A stretch of DNA of 64,000 nt from Pseudophaeobacter arcticus DSM 23566 (lineage in GTDB: Bacteria; Pseudomonadota; Alphaproteobacteria; Rhodobacterales; Rhodobacteraceae), in NCBI RefSeq assembly GCF_000473205.1, contig NZ_KI421507.1:2069706-2133705 (forward strand), read 5' to 3'. This document shows, piece after piece, positions 53,401 through 60,941 of this stretch. The position numbers and the translations under genes are program-made. Position 1 is the stretch's first letter. The number at the start of each line of letters is the position of its first letter. Under the pieces are notes generated by a model. It was not told where the DNA came from. It made no database searches and saw nothing but the letters and a program-made list of their open reading frames with translations.

Positions 53401-55621
53401 GCAGCACAATCCTGGTATTGGCAAACTGATAGGCAATATCCTTGAGCATGCCCTTGATGGTGTCGCCCAGGTTGCCGCCCTCAAAGGCGGTGCGGGTGAT
53501 GTTTTCGGCCCAACGCTCCTGCTGATCCCGCACCCGGTCCAGCGCTGCATCGACCCGGTCCAGTTCAATCACCTGATCCGCCAGCGCCTCGATCTGCGCC
53601 TTGCCAAGGCCGACACCTTCGCGACCAAGTTTCTGCTGAACCGCGCGCACCGCCTCCAGTTTCCGACGCTGCTCATCGGTCAGCCCCACCAGGGCGCGCC
53701 GCTCGCGGATCTCTTTTTGCAGCGCCGCCAGCGCGCTCTTGCTGGCCGCCCCCCCGGCAGAACTCACCTTGTTCAGGGCAGTGATCTGCGCGCGGTATTC
53801 GCCGCTCAGGCGCTGGTTTTCCTCAAACAGGCGCACCTGCTGAGTGATCCCCTCTTCCACGTTGCGGCGCTGGCCGTCGTGCATCTCTTCCAACGGCGGC
53901 AGGGCCGCGACCAGCTCGGCGCGGTATTTGGCAACATTCGCCGCCGCCTCGCCGCCACCGCTTGCCAATACGGCCATGCCAGCCTTCAGCCCGGCAATAT
54001 TGGCCTGCGCGCCTGCCAGTGCCCCAGGCAGGCCAGAGAGATAGCCGCGCAGAGCCGCCGCCTGCCCCGCCGCGCCGCCAAGCCCCTGGATCAGCGGATC
54101 CGTGGCCCGCGCTGCCGCATCGATGTTATCCGCCGCATCGCCCGCATGTTTTGCGGTCTGTTCTGCCGCCACAGCCGCCGCGTCCAGCCGCGCCTCGGCC
54201 TCAGCCAAGGCACCAGACAGGGCCTCGATATCCGCGCGGGCCTTGGCCATGCGATCCGTCTCATAGAGACTGGCACCAAAGAAATTGGTGGTAAAAGACG
54301 CGGCCTCAAGTTCTGCCTTCGCCGCCTCCAGCGCTTGGCGGGTGGCATCGCGCGCCGCCTCTGCCGCCCGGCGCATCGCCTCGGCATTCTTGGCCGTCAT
54401 ATTGCGATAAAACTGGTCGGTGGCGCGCTCCAGCAGGTCATGCGCCGCCGCCGCGTCTTTGATCGCAATGGCGTAATCTTCAGCAGCCTGTGCCGATTGG
54501 GTGAAGCCCTGATAGATCCCGGCAGCCACACCAATCAGCGCGCCAATGCCGGTCGCCAGTGCCGCCACCCGCAACAGGCCAAGCCCCCGCGTCAGCCCCT
54601 TGATGGCAAGGCTGGACAGCGCCGCCCTGGTGCTGGTGGCCCCAAGTGCCAGTTCCAGCGCAACAGAGGCCTTGGCAGCGGCCAAAAACTGCACCGGGGC
54701 CAGCGCCAGGCTGGTCACCAGCCCCGCAACCGCCACCCCCATCGGGATCGCCAGTCTCAGCACCAGGCCAAACCCCAGCGCCAAGGGCCCAAGGGTGGCC
54801 GTCAGGGCAGCGCCCTTGGCAATCAGTGTCTTGGTGCCATCAGACAGATTGGTAAACCACTCCGCTGCGCTGGCCGCCTTGTCGCTCAGCTCTTCCAGAA
54901 TGGGCGCAAGCGCCACCGTCAGCTGGTTGGCCATGCCACGACCAACAACCCCCATGCGCGACAGCGCGTCATTGGTGCGCTCGATCTGGTCTGCATCCAC
55001 CTCGGAGACCGCAACGCCAAAGCGCATCACGTCCTCAGTCGCCAGACGCAGGGCGCTGCTATCGATGCGGGTAAAGATCAGCCCGGCCCGGCTGCCAAAC
55101 AGCTCCGAGGCCACCGCGCCCCGCTCTGCCTCTGGCACAAATTGCGCCATGGCGCCCTGGATCCTGGCCAGACGCTCATCCAGCGGCAGGCGCTGCAGGG
55201 CCTCGGCGCTCAGATGCAGCCGGTCCAGCGCCTTTACCGCAGGGCCACTGCCCGCCGCCGCCTGGCTGAGCCGCTTGGTCAGCTGGATGGTGGCCTGCTC
55301 AACCTCCCCAATTGACACCCCCGACAGATCCGCCGCCCGCTCCAGCACCTGCATCGAGGCCACCGTGGTCCCCAGCGACTGCGCCATCTTGGCCTGGGCA
55401 TCGACAATTTTGAGGCTGGATTTCACCGCAAGTGCCGCAGCACCCACCATCGGCACAGTCAGACCAAGCGCCAGGCGGCGCCCCTGGCGCTCAACCGTAT
55501 TGCCTAAGCGCACCATGCGCCGCTCGACGTTGCCCATGGCCGCAATGCCACGCTTGGCACCGCTTTCAAAGGCTGTGGATTCCAGCGACAACAGCCCCCG
55601 GAGCGAACCAATAATGGCCAT
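50453..55621 (-). CDS. Phage tail tape measure protein
   Basis: 1722 residues. The N-terminus has the tape-measure start (GSLRGLLSLESTAFESGAKRG), then long helices, a hydrophobic central part (GLLRVAALATGIGALIGVAAGIYQGF) and a glycine-rich section near residues 755-785. The C-terminal ~900 residues are helical with coiled-coil character. It sets tail length and is injected with DNA. Length implies a tail of roughly 250 nm by the usual ~0.15 nm per residue. Adjacent to the GT chaperone upstream. Confidence 0.93.
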   Translation of the reverse strand: MAIIGSLRGLLSLESTAFESGAKRGIAAMGNVERRMVRLGNTVERQGRRLALGLTVPMVGAAALAVKSSLKIVDAQAKMAQSLGTTVASMQVLERAADLSGVSIGEVEQATIQLTKRLSQAAAGSGPAVKALDRLHLSAEALQRLPLDERLARIQGAMAQFVPEAERGAVASELFGSRAGLIFTRIDSSALRLATEDVMRFGVAVSEVDADQIERTNDALSRMGVVGRGMANQLTVALAPILEELSDKAASAAEWFTNLSDGTKTLIAKGAALTATLGPLALGFGLVLRLAIPMGVAVAGLVTSLALAPVQFLAAAKASVALELALGATSTRAALSSLAIKGLTRGLGLLRVAALATGIGALIGVAAGIYQGFTQSAQAAEDYAIAIKDAAAAHDLLERATDQFYRNMTAKNAEAMRRAAEAARDATRQALEAAKAELEAASFTTNFFGASLYETDRMAKARADIEALSGALAEAEARLDAAAVAAEQTAKHAGDAADNIDAAARATDPLIQGLGGAAGQAAALRGYLSGLPGALAGAQANIAGLKAGMAVLASGGGEAAANVAKYRAELVAALPPLEEMHDGQRRNVEEGITQQVRLFEENQRLSGEYRAQITALNKVSSAGGAASKSALAALQKEIRERRALVGLTDEQRRKLEAVRAVQQKLGREGVGLGKAQIEALADQVIELDRVDAALDRVRDQQERWAENITRTAFEGGNLGDTIKGMLKDIAYQFANTRIVLPVVASISGILGLGGLNLGGGGGVGAALGGGGGGGGLGGGLGGLLNGAGGLLKLTGAGSALSGVGSGFLGVLSGGGLGSSFANIGGLLSGATGGWGAIGAALPALGIIVGVIALLAKGLSRKYVGTGIRGSFDAEGFNGGQFDFYKGGFLRSNRTYYKPLEAEFEEMLDDSMAGLTTGLTDMAETLGLSTDALEGFTGEGFTIWINGKTQEEIQQALQEQIEATGNAMAELILGTEDFSRAGETALETMARLSGSLLAFNDVADLLGHQSFDMSLTGGDNASALVDLFGGAEGLSAAANSYFAGFYSEGEQTETILRRLRERFDDIGVAMPESRAGFRELVESLDLTTEHGRKLYASLLQMSGAMDQVLPQVDSFTLSMAGMLDEIGGEIGLQIETARDMAADARAAATLWARTAESLRDYLSGLGTSELGGASREQAAAAQRRRFEEAYEAARGGDQEAAAGLSGLARDYLQSALGTARSSLEYRRLAALVQGKLNFVAGVSELESGNEEVLEALYKQQIEVLTDLGTFLQLKGLTSVQVGELSDGVQALHADWDGTVEAFQSSLGALEDAIKDAEAFSYDDLVGRLDVAVALDDTAPFWLRHLVENAGTGIQTTLDFVIRRDDLTAADRWIATNALSEHVATLDLMLGQDLDVETRRLALSTDAEIRRDMRLKLVQDLDGETRALLLTQAATLSRQVNVALTEEGNAAIGRLTELHDLIGSNGGNLTFDGGVTLTADSVFSDLVASTSGLTAPLSALQAMLSALRDAVQEDVDHRKGQLKLVGLQTEGVEIAGQQKSQSEGTLATFEALRRQYGISLVGQDQSVGLGPNGYLTSSFDYYGGTAANLAAFKAALQEQLGSASYGEVMRRVNRSTTEKKSRLARLREQIRDLGGVPQFAAGGVHAGGWRVVGERGWELENTGSSRVISHSDSRAMLDNRRVVESVDNLARQAGVQGQKVELLIKTIARVVENWNDAGLPPEMV

Positions 55622-55927
55622 CTATGTTCCCTTTTTGCTTTGAAAGTGCAGCGCCATCAGACCCGCGCGCAGCTTGTCCAGATCCTGCGCTCTATCCCGG
55701 CTTGCCGGTTTTGCAGGCTCCGCCGCCTTGGTGAAGTCCGGCATTTTCTTGGGATCATGGAAGGCAAACTGCACCAGAATGCCCAGTTCCTGATTAAGCA
55801 CCCGCCAGGCTTTGAACTCCTGATCCTTGGCCTTGATCTTGCCGGTTGTGATCAGATCGTATTCCCGCAGGGTGACATCCCAAAAATCGCCGTGGTGCAG
55901 GTCCAGCCCGCACCACGTCGAGAACAT
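55622..55927 (-). CDS. Tail assembly chaperone, GT extension (reached by frameshift)
   Basis: 101 codons from ATG 55927 (MFSTWCGLDLHHGDFWDVTL), but the frame is open further back to the slippery site at 55963-55969. It is probably expressed as the C-terminal part of a G-GT fusion of about 237 residues, with the conserved VDWEAMFSTWCGLDL..FWDVTLREYDL lying across the ATG. Ends one base before the tape measure start. Confidence 0.85.
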   Translation of the reverse strand: MFSTWCGLDLHHGDFWDVTLREYDLITTGKIKAKDQEFKAWRVLNQELGILVQFAFHDPKKMPDFTKAAEPAKPASRDRAQDLDKLRAGLMALHFQSKKGT

Positions 55928-55938
55928 CGCCTCCCAGT

Positions 55939-56334
55939 CTACGCCTCTGCGGCGGCACTGCCCTTTCCCGGCCCAGCCTCACCGACCTCGCCTGCCTCGC
56001 TGGCCTCATCAACCTGGCCGTCCTCATCAGCCGCGGATTTGACGTCAAAGGCGGCGCCAATGGCCTGGGCAACCAGCGGGACCAACTTGCGAACCCCGCC
56101 CGCCTGGTCGATCAGGTCCAGGGCCTGGTCGGAATCAATGCCCTTGCCATCATTGAGCCCCGCCCCCAAAGCCGAGGCCATAAGGGTCACGCCCCCGGCG
56201 CCGGTGATCAGCTGATCCAGCAGGGTGTCAAAAGACTGACCGCCGTTTTCCGCTTCAATGCGGATCAGGGCACGGGTGGAGAACTTCAGCTTGAGGGTCT
56301 TTTTCCCCAGCTTCATGCTTGCGCTGCGGATCAT
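55939..56334 (-). CDS. Tail assembly chaperone, G-type
   Basis: 131 residues from ATG 56334 (MIRSASMKLGKK), overlapping the tail-tube stop by 4 bp. It has a helical body (STRALIRIEAENGGQSFDTLLDQL) and an acidic tail (ADEDGQVDEASEAGEVGEAG). It is expected to coat the tape measure with the longer GT form during tail assembly. The slippery heptamer lies 8 codons before its stop. Confidence 0.85.
   Translation of the reverse strand: MIRSASMKLGKKTLKLKFSTRALIRIEAENGGQSFDTLLDQLITGAGGVTLMASALGAGLNDGKGIDSDQALDLIDQAGGVRKLVPLVAQAIGAAFDVKSAADEDGQVDEASEAGEVGEAGPGKGSAAAEA
55963..55969 (-). promoter_or_regulatory. Programmed -1 frameshift site GGGAAAG
   Basis: On the minus strand the G-type gene reads CCG GGA AAG, so GGGAAAG is in the exact X XXY YYZ phase. 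A -1 slip continues without stop into the frame of the 55622-55927 gene. This is the same heptamer used by phage lambda G/T. Confidence 0.85.
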
Positions 56335-56771
56335 ACGACTGGGTTCCCTTTGGTCCACCCAACCACACCCGTCGGGCGCAGTTTGAGATCGGTCATCAAA
56401 TCGCCATCCACGTCCACAGACGGAATAGAGGGGTTCACAAAGGCCTTGTAATCAAAGGCATCCCCGGTGAGCTGCGCGCCTGCAACAGCGGGCAGATCCA
56501 CCTTGAAGAAGATCACCTTGCCTTTGCGCGCCAGCGCCTTCTCATAGAGATCTGCCGAGTAGAAACAGCTCAGCGTCAGCTCGCCCGTGTCGGTCAGGCC
56601 GACGCCGTATTCCTTGTTGCGGCCAGGGCTGTCCAGCGAGGTCCGGTCCCGGTATTCCGGGCTTTCCTCGGGGATGCCAACTGTTTTGCACCCCTTGATT
56701 ACCTCCCAGGCAACCCCGTCTTCAGACCACTGCACATCGCACAGATCGCCCGGAATGACATTTTCTGCCAT
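56331..56771 (-). CDS. Phage major tail tube protein
   Basis: 146 residues, beta-rich: GDLCDVQWSEDGVAWEVIKGCKTVGIPEE, SPEYRDRTSLDSPGRNKEYGVGLTDTGELTLSCFY and FDYKAFVNPS. The pattern fits the siphovirus major tail protein fold. Its position, before the G/GT chaperones and after the tail terminator gene, supports this. Confidence 0.82.
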   Translation of the reverse strand: MAENVIPGDLCDVQWSEDGVAWEVIKGCKTVGIPEESPEYRDRTSLDSPGRNKEYGVGLTDTGELTLSCFYSADLYEKALARKGKVIFFKVDLPAVAGAQLTGDAFDYKAFVNPSIPSVDVDGDLMTDLKLRPTGVVGWTKGNPVV

Positions 56772-56831
56772 TGGCTTATTCCTTTCAGATTGTCAGAGTA
56801 TTCAGCCGGTTACCCGGCCATGCGTAATAGG

Positions 56832-56851
56832 CCAGGCGCAGTCACGCCTGG
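56832..56851 (-). other. Hairpin upstream of the tail tube gene
   Basis: CCAGGCG and CGCCTGG form a perfect 7-bp stem with a 6-nt loop in the 85-bp gap between the tail terminator and tail tube genes. No T-run; may adjust relative expression. Confidence 0.4.
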
Positions 56852-56856
56852 GGTAT

Positions 56857-57219
56857 TCAGGCGCGGTAGCGCACCTGGAGATCCAGCATTTGACGCCGGA
56901 CCACTTCGCCGCCGGTCTCGGAGGACCCGTCCCGGCGCGAGAGTTCTTTGCAGCGGATCACCGACCCGCTGCGATAACCTGTCAAAAGGTGGGACACTGC
57001 AGGCCCCAGCGAGATCAGCTCACCATATGAGAGCGCATCGATATTCACCTGCACCCGCGCGGTTTCCACATCCGCCCGGCCCTGCAGCGCGTAGCCCGTC
57101 ACCGTGCCAACCCGGTGCAGGCTGATCCGGGGAAAGCCCACGTCGCTGTCAAACAGGCCCCAGACAACGGGGTGCCCAAGGGTTTCAAGCAAGACCCCCA
57201 GTTCAAACTCCAGGCTCAT
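56857..57219 (-). CDS. Tail terminator/completion protein (DUF3168-like)
   Basis: 120 residues: LLETLGHPVVWGLFDSDVGFPRISLHRVG, then GRADVETARVQVNIDALSYGELISLGPAVSHLL. This pattern fits the DUF3168/tail-terminator family that caps the tail tube. Start overlaps the stop of the HK97 gp10-like gene by 4 bp. Confidence 0.72.
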   Translation of the reverse strand: MSLEFELGVLLETLGHPVVWGLFDSDVGFPRISLHRVGTVTGYALQGRADVETARVQVNIDALSYGELISLGPAVSHLLTGYRSGSVIRCKELSRRDGSSETGGEVVRRQMLDLQVRYRA

Positions 57220-57701
57220 TTGCCAGCCCTCAAAGCCTTGCGCCGCGCCCGCTCCAGCGTTTTGTCGATATCCTTGCGGATCTCCAGCCCCAGAGCCTGC
57301 AGCATCCCCGGCGCATAGAGATCCCAGGCAGGCCGCAGGAAGGGATTGGCTGGCATCTCGCCGGTAAATTTGCCGGTCTCTTTGTGGTAGCGCGGCGCGG
57401 TGCCATCCTCATAAAGATGCGCATGCGGGGAATGACTGCCATCCGCCTGCACCGGCCCCACATACATGGCCACCCGATTGCGGCCCTGATCGCCGCGCGC
57501 GCGCCGCCTCTGGCTCTTGTCCAGCTTGCTGGTCACCGCGACTTTGAACTTGCCGCCCGCCATGCCTTCTGCCGCCTGCGCCACCGGCTTCAGAACCGTC
57601 TTCAGCGCCCGCCGCCCCGAGGCTTTCGACTGACCCCGCGTGAGCTGCACCAGGGCGCGCTCAATATCGCCAGAGCCTTCAATCCGCAGTTTTGCACCCA
57701 T
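57216..57701 (-). CDS. HK97 gp10-like head-tail joining protein
   Basis: 161 residues: LRIEGSGDIERALVQLTRG, Lys/Arg-rich middle (KLDKSQRRRARGD) and HAHLYEDGTAPRYHKETGKFTGEMPANPFLRPAWD, the characteristic HxxxYExGT..ANPFLRPAxD signature of the HK97 gp10 family. Confidence 0.85.
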   Translation of the reverse strand: MGAKLRIEGSGDIERALVQLTRGQSKASGRRALKTVLKPVAQAAEGMAGGKFKVAVTSKLDKSQRRRARGDQGRNRVAMYVGPVQADGSHSPHAHLYEDGTAPRYHKETGKFTGEMPANPFLRPAWDLYAPGMLQALGLEIRKDIDKTLERARRKALRAGK

Positions 57702-57702
57702 A

Positions 57703-58050
57703 TCAGCCTCCTGCCGTCTTCAACCGCCAGGCAGAGATCTCCAGCCCGCTGCGGAAGCCCAATTCCTTGATGCCGGTGATCCGCCAATCATCCCCGTCAA
57801 AGCGCAAACGAAAGGCGCTGGTGATGGCGGCAAGCCGCACCGACCAGGACACAACAAACCGGGCATCCGATTTCTGCTCCACCGCCGCCGCCCGCAGCCG
57901 CTCGCCATCGGACACAGGCGCAAACGAGGCCCAGGGGCGCGCGTATTCAGCCCACCCCGTTGCCACCATTTCCCTGGCGTCGTTTTTCTCAAAGGAAGCC
58001 TGCAGGATGATGATCCGGCGATCCCGCTCAGCAATCCGCATCACATCCAC
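57703..58050 (-). CDS. Phage head closure protein (SPP1 gp16 type)
   Basis: 115 residues: RDRRIIILQASFEKNDAREMVATGWAEYARPWASF followed by the beta-rich DARFVVSWSVRLAAITSAFRLRFDGDDWRITGI. This matches the head-tail adaptor family that closes the connector. Overlaps the upstream connector gene by 10 bp. Confidence 0.82.
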   Translation of the reverse strand: MDVMRIAERDRRIIILQASFEKNDAREMVATGWAEYARPWASFAPVSDGERLRAAAVEQKSDARFVVSWSVRLAAITSAFRLRFDGDDWRITGIKELGFRSGLEISAWRLKTAGG

Positions 58051-58619
58051 CAGCTTTTGAACGGCGCCACCAGCCGCGCGATAGACAGCGGCACCTCAAC
58101 CGGTGTGCCCTCAAAGGTTACCGGCTCACGCGCCTTATAAAGATGCGCCGCAAACAGCAGGATGGCATGGCAGATCGGCAAGGGCACCGCGCCCGGCTCC
58201 GCACCAAAGCCCGCCACATAGTCAATCCGCAAGGGCCAGCGGTGGTGCCCCGGCGCGCCCCAGGACGGCGCAAAGGCCGCGCTGCGATCCCCCTCCAGAT
58301 CCTCTAACGTCACGCCCTCAACCGCAATCCAGTCGCCATTGGCATCGCGGATCTCGGCCTGGACGATCTCGCGCACCGGCAACAGCGTGAGCGCAACGCC
58401 CCGGCCATCCCCCGGCACTGCCGCGAAGGTCTCCCGCCAGGTCTGGTCCATCAGTGCCCGGCCCAGTTCGCCTTCAGCGCCATCAAACTGCGCAATCGCC
58501 ACATCCAGGCAGTGCTGCAGGTGGTCATCATCTTCCCCCGCTTCCAGCCGCATATGCGCCTGCAGCCGGGCCAGATCCACCGGCGGCTGCCCCGGTGCAA
58601 CACTCCGCGTCAAAGCCAT
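58041..58619 (-). CDS. Head-tail connector protein (gp6-like)
   Basis: 192 residues from ATG 58619 (MALTRSVAPGQPP). DLARLQAHMRLEAGEDDDHLQHCLDVAI is the N-terminal helical core of gp6-like connectors, and PICHAILLFAAHLYKAREP the C-terminal helix. The frame is open upstream through the 9-bp repeat, but that part encodes artefactual QPS repeats and is excluded. Confidence 0.82.
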   Translation of the reverse strand: MALTRSVAPGQPPVDLARLQAHMRLEAGEDDDHLQHCLDVAIAQFDGAEGELGRALMDQTWRETFAAVPGDGRGVALTLLPVREIVQAEIRDANGDWIAVEGVTLEDLEGDRSAAFAPSWGAPGHHRWPLRIDYVAGFGAEPGAVPLPICHAILLFAAHLYKAREPVTFEGTPVEVPLSIARLVAPFKSWWM

Positions 58620-58623
58620 CGGA

Positions 58624-58878
58624 TCACTCCCCGGTTGGCTCGGTTGGCTCGGTTGGCTCAGTTGGCTCAGTTGGCTCGGTTGGCTCGGTTGGCTCGGTTG
58701 GCTCGGTTGGCTCGGTTGGCTCGGAAACCGCCACAACGGGCTGGGCATCGGCGTCAAGCAATTCAGCGTAGCCCGCATTGACCAGATCCTGGCCGACATC
58801 ATCAGCAACGATTGGCTCAGAACCTGCGGTAAAGCTGCGAGCAACACTGCCGCAGCTGGTAAGGATTTTGATTTTCAT
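58624..58878 (-). CDS. Small phage protein with ten EPT repeats
   Basis: 84 residues from ATG 58878 (MKIKILTSCGSVARSFTAG). The first ~48 residues (ADDVGQDLVNAGYAEL) resemble small capsid-adjacent proteins; the C-terminus is (EPT) repeated ten times and GE. It lies between capsid and connector genes, where some phages encode a head decoration or accessory protein. Function unknown. Confidence 0.7.
   Translation of the reverse strand: MKIKILTSCGSVARSFTAGSEPIVADDVGQDLVNAGYAELLDADAQPVVAVSEPTEPTEPTEPTEPTEPTEPTEPTEPTEPTGE
58633..58722 (-). repeat. 9-bp tandem repeat, ten units
   Basis: GGTTGGCTC occurs ten times head to tail on the plus strand; units four and five begin with A. It encodes (EPT)10 on the minus strand. 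The near identity points to recent slippage expansion, and changes in copy number keep the frame. Confidence 0.95.
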
Positions 58879-58956
58879 GGGGGTCACCCTCGGGAATAAG
58901 AAACAGGAAAGCGGCCCCCAAAGGGACCGCCTCAACACAGCCAGAAAGACGCCAGA

Positions 58957-60237
58957 TCAGGCCGCCATCTGCAGCGTCTTGATGGCCTTGGTCTGACCCG
59001 GTGCGCCGTCAATGCGATGCACCCCCATGATCGCAAGGTTCGGAAAGAACTTCTCGCGCGCCACACCAATCAGCGGATTGCCCACCTTGCGCACATAATA
59101 TTGCGAGAAGTCGCCAAAGGAGATCGGCTTGGCCGAGGCGCCAATCACCGCCATCGCCTGGTTGAACGACACCGGCTTGCCATTCAGCGAGGGCGTCACC
59201 CCCTTGGTCACGTCCCCGTCCGACCAGAGATAGCGGCCATTGGCATCCTTGATCTTGCGCAGCGCCTTGACCGTCTGGTCATGCATCTGGAACCGCACCT
59301 TGGGACCGGTGCGATAGGCCGGATCCACCGAATGCTCCAGATCGATGATGTCATCAAAGGTCAGCACCGCCGCCGCTGCCGCCGCATGGCCAACCGGAGC
59401 GCCCGTCACAAACCCAAGCGGCTCATTGACGCCACTGCCCACCGTCAGCCACTTGTTGCCGGTGCGCCCGATGCGCTCCCCGATCAGCTGCCCCAGCAGC
59501 GCCTCAAAGCCAAAACTGGAATCCTGCGCCAGCTCAAAGGACCATTTGATCCAGGGCGTTTTCATCACATGCGCCAGCAGCTGCGTCTTGCCGATGACGA
59601 TGTCGCCGCTGTCATCATCCACCCCCTCTTCGCCCTCAGCATGGGGATCCATTTCGGCATCGGTATCGTCCACCATCGGCATATCAAAGGGCGCGCCATT
59701 GGCCAGATTGATCTCGGTCGCAATCGTCCCATCCATCATCGGGCCATGGGCGGCAGCGGCGATATTGATCGTATTGGCCAGCGTGGTGGGCACCAGAAAG
59801 CCGCCCTGCGCCCCGGTGCCGGTGTTCTGCGCCCGGATCTCCTGCGCCCCCGCCCGCAGGGCCTCGCGCGCTTCGCGGTCCAGCTCGGACATATCCGCCC
59901 CATTGGCGAGATACTGGCGGAAGGCCTCGCGGTATTCATCGCCAACCGCCTGCGCCGGGTTGTGCTGGCGCTCTTCCTGCCCAGGACGCTGCGCTTCGCG
60001 CTCTTCGCGCTCCCGGGTCTCGCGGCGCCGCTCTTCCTGCTGGGCCGCCTTATAGGCCCGCTCTTCGCGATCAGCCTGCGCCACAACGCGGTCGCGCTCG
60101 TCCATCATGGTGTCAAACTTCTGATGCGCCGCCTCCGCCTCGGCCTTGGGCGTCTTGTCGGTCACGCTGTCCAAGATAGAGCGCGCTTCGGTTTCGATTG
60201 TCTTGGCGCGCTCGCGCAGTTCCTTGATCTTGCTCAT
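58957..60237 (-). CDS. HK97-family major capsid protein
   Basis: 426 residues. The N-terminal ~110 residues are a charged coiled coil (ELRERAKTIETEARSILDSV, then Arg/Glu/Gln-rich), equal to the HK97 delta domain removed by the protease. The capsid body includes GAQGGFLVPTTLANTI, VGKTQLLAHVMKTPWIKWS-like helix region and the terminal RIDGAPGQTKAIKTLQMAA. Upstream protease and portal complete the head module. Confidence 0.95.
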   Translation of the reverse strand: MSKIKELRERAKTIETEARSILDSVTDKTPKAEAEAAHQKFDTMMDERDRVVAQADREERAYKAAQQEERRRETREREEREAQRPGQEERQHNPAQAVGDEYREAFRQYLANGADMSELDREAREALRAGAQEIRAQNTGTGAQGGFLVPTTLANTINIAAAAHGPMMDGTIATEINLANGAPFDMPMVDDTDAEMDPHAEGEEGVDDDSGDIVIGKTQLLAHVMKTPWIKWSFELAQDSSFGFEALLGQLIGERIGRTGNKWLTVGSGVNEPLGFVTGAPVGHAAAAAAVLTFDDIIDLEHSVDPAYRTGPKVRFQMHDQTVKALRKIKDANGRYLWSDGDVTKGVTPSLNGKPVSFNQAMAVIGASAKPISFGDFSQYYVRKVGNPLIGVAREKFFPNLAIMGVHRIDGAPGQTKAIKTLQMAA

Positions 60238-60335
60238 AGGATCATCCTTTGATGTTGAGATTGGTTTTGGTGATTGGGTGTGGAAAGAGGCGCCTGCCCA
60301 GGGCGCGCGATCTATCTGGGCGGTGGAATGCGGGC

Positions 60336-60929
60336 TCAGCCGCCGCAGGTCAGTCGCATCCGCATCTGCATCTGGCGGCGGTGCAGATCCCCGCCGCCGC
60401 CAAGTGCCAACTGTTTTGAGCGCAGGCCGATTTCGGTGCCCTCATAGGCCGGGTCCGTCACAATCGAGACATCATACAGGCGCACCGACTGGATGCTGCG
60501 CACCGCGTGATCGCCGGTTTCGTCCCAGGTCTCTTTCTCGGCCTCAAAGGCAAAGCTCATCTTTGTCAGATCGCCGCGCCGCATCTTGGGCAGGATCCGC
60601 ATCACATCCGGATCACTGGCGTCCAGCGCCGTATCCACCCGCAAACCCCGCTCATCTTCCGTCAGCGTCAGCGTTCCGGATGTGGTGCGCGCCAGCGGCA
60701 GATCCCGGTGATTGATCAGAAAGGTCACATCATCACCGCGCTGCAGCGCCGCGCTGAAGGCACCGCGTTCCACCACCTCCGACCAGCCCCAGCTGTCCAG
60801 CGGGCCAATATCCGTCGCCTCGCCAAAGACAGCGGCATAGCCGGTCACATTGATCTGATCACCCGCAGCCTCACGCAGCTCAACGGGCGCGACGGCGCAA
60901 TAACGCACCTCACGTTTCGGCTCGCTCAT
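60336..60929 (-). CDS. HK97-family prohead protease
   Basis: 197 residues: INVTGYAAVFGEATDIGPLDSWGWSEVVERGAF, the catalytic His in LINHRDLPLART and the Ser in MSFAFEAEKETWD, matching the U35 family. It cleaves the capsid delta domain during maturation. Ends 98 bp before the capsid start. Confidence 0.92.
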   Translation of the reverse strand: MSEPKREVRYCAVAPVELREAAGDQINVTGYAAVFGEATDIGPLDSWGWSEVVERGAFSAALQRGDDVTFLINHRDLPLARTTSGTLTLTEDERGLRVDTALDASDPDVMRILPKMRRGDLTKMSFAFEAEKETWDETGDHAVRSIQSVRLYDVSIVTDPAYEGTEIGLRSKQLALGGGGDLHRRQMQMRMRLTCGG

Positions 60930-60941
60930 CGCGACCTCCTG

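Noticed and set aside
51986..55315. 1109-codon open frame on the plus strand opposite the tape measure gene
   Set aside because: It mirrors the GC-rich codons of the tape measure gene, is rich in Arg/His/Gln/Pro and shows no domain. Same reasoning removes long antisense frames at 376-1443, 11118-12626, 31247-32344, 59017-60252 and 60507-61976.
58620..58847. N-terminal QPS-repeat extension of the connector gene
   Set aside because: It is the EPT repeat read in another frame; the conserved connector domain begins at ATG 58619.
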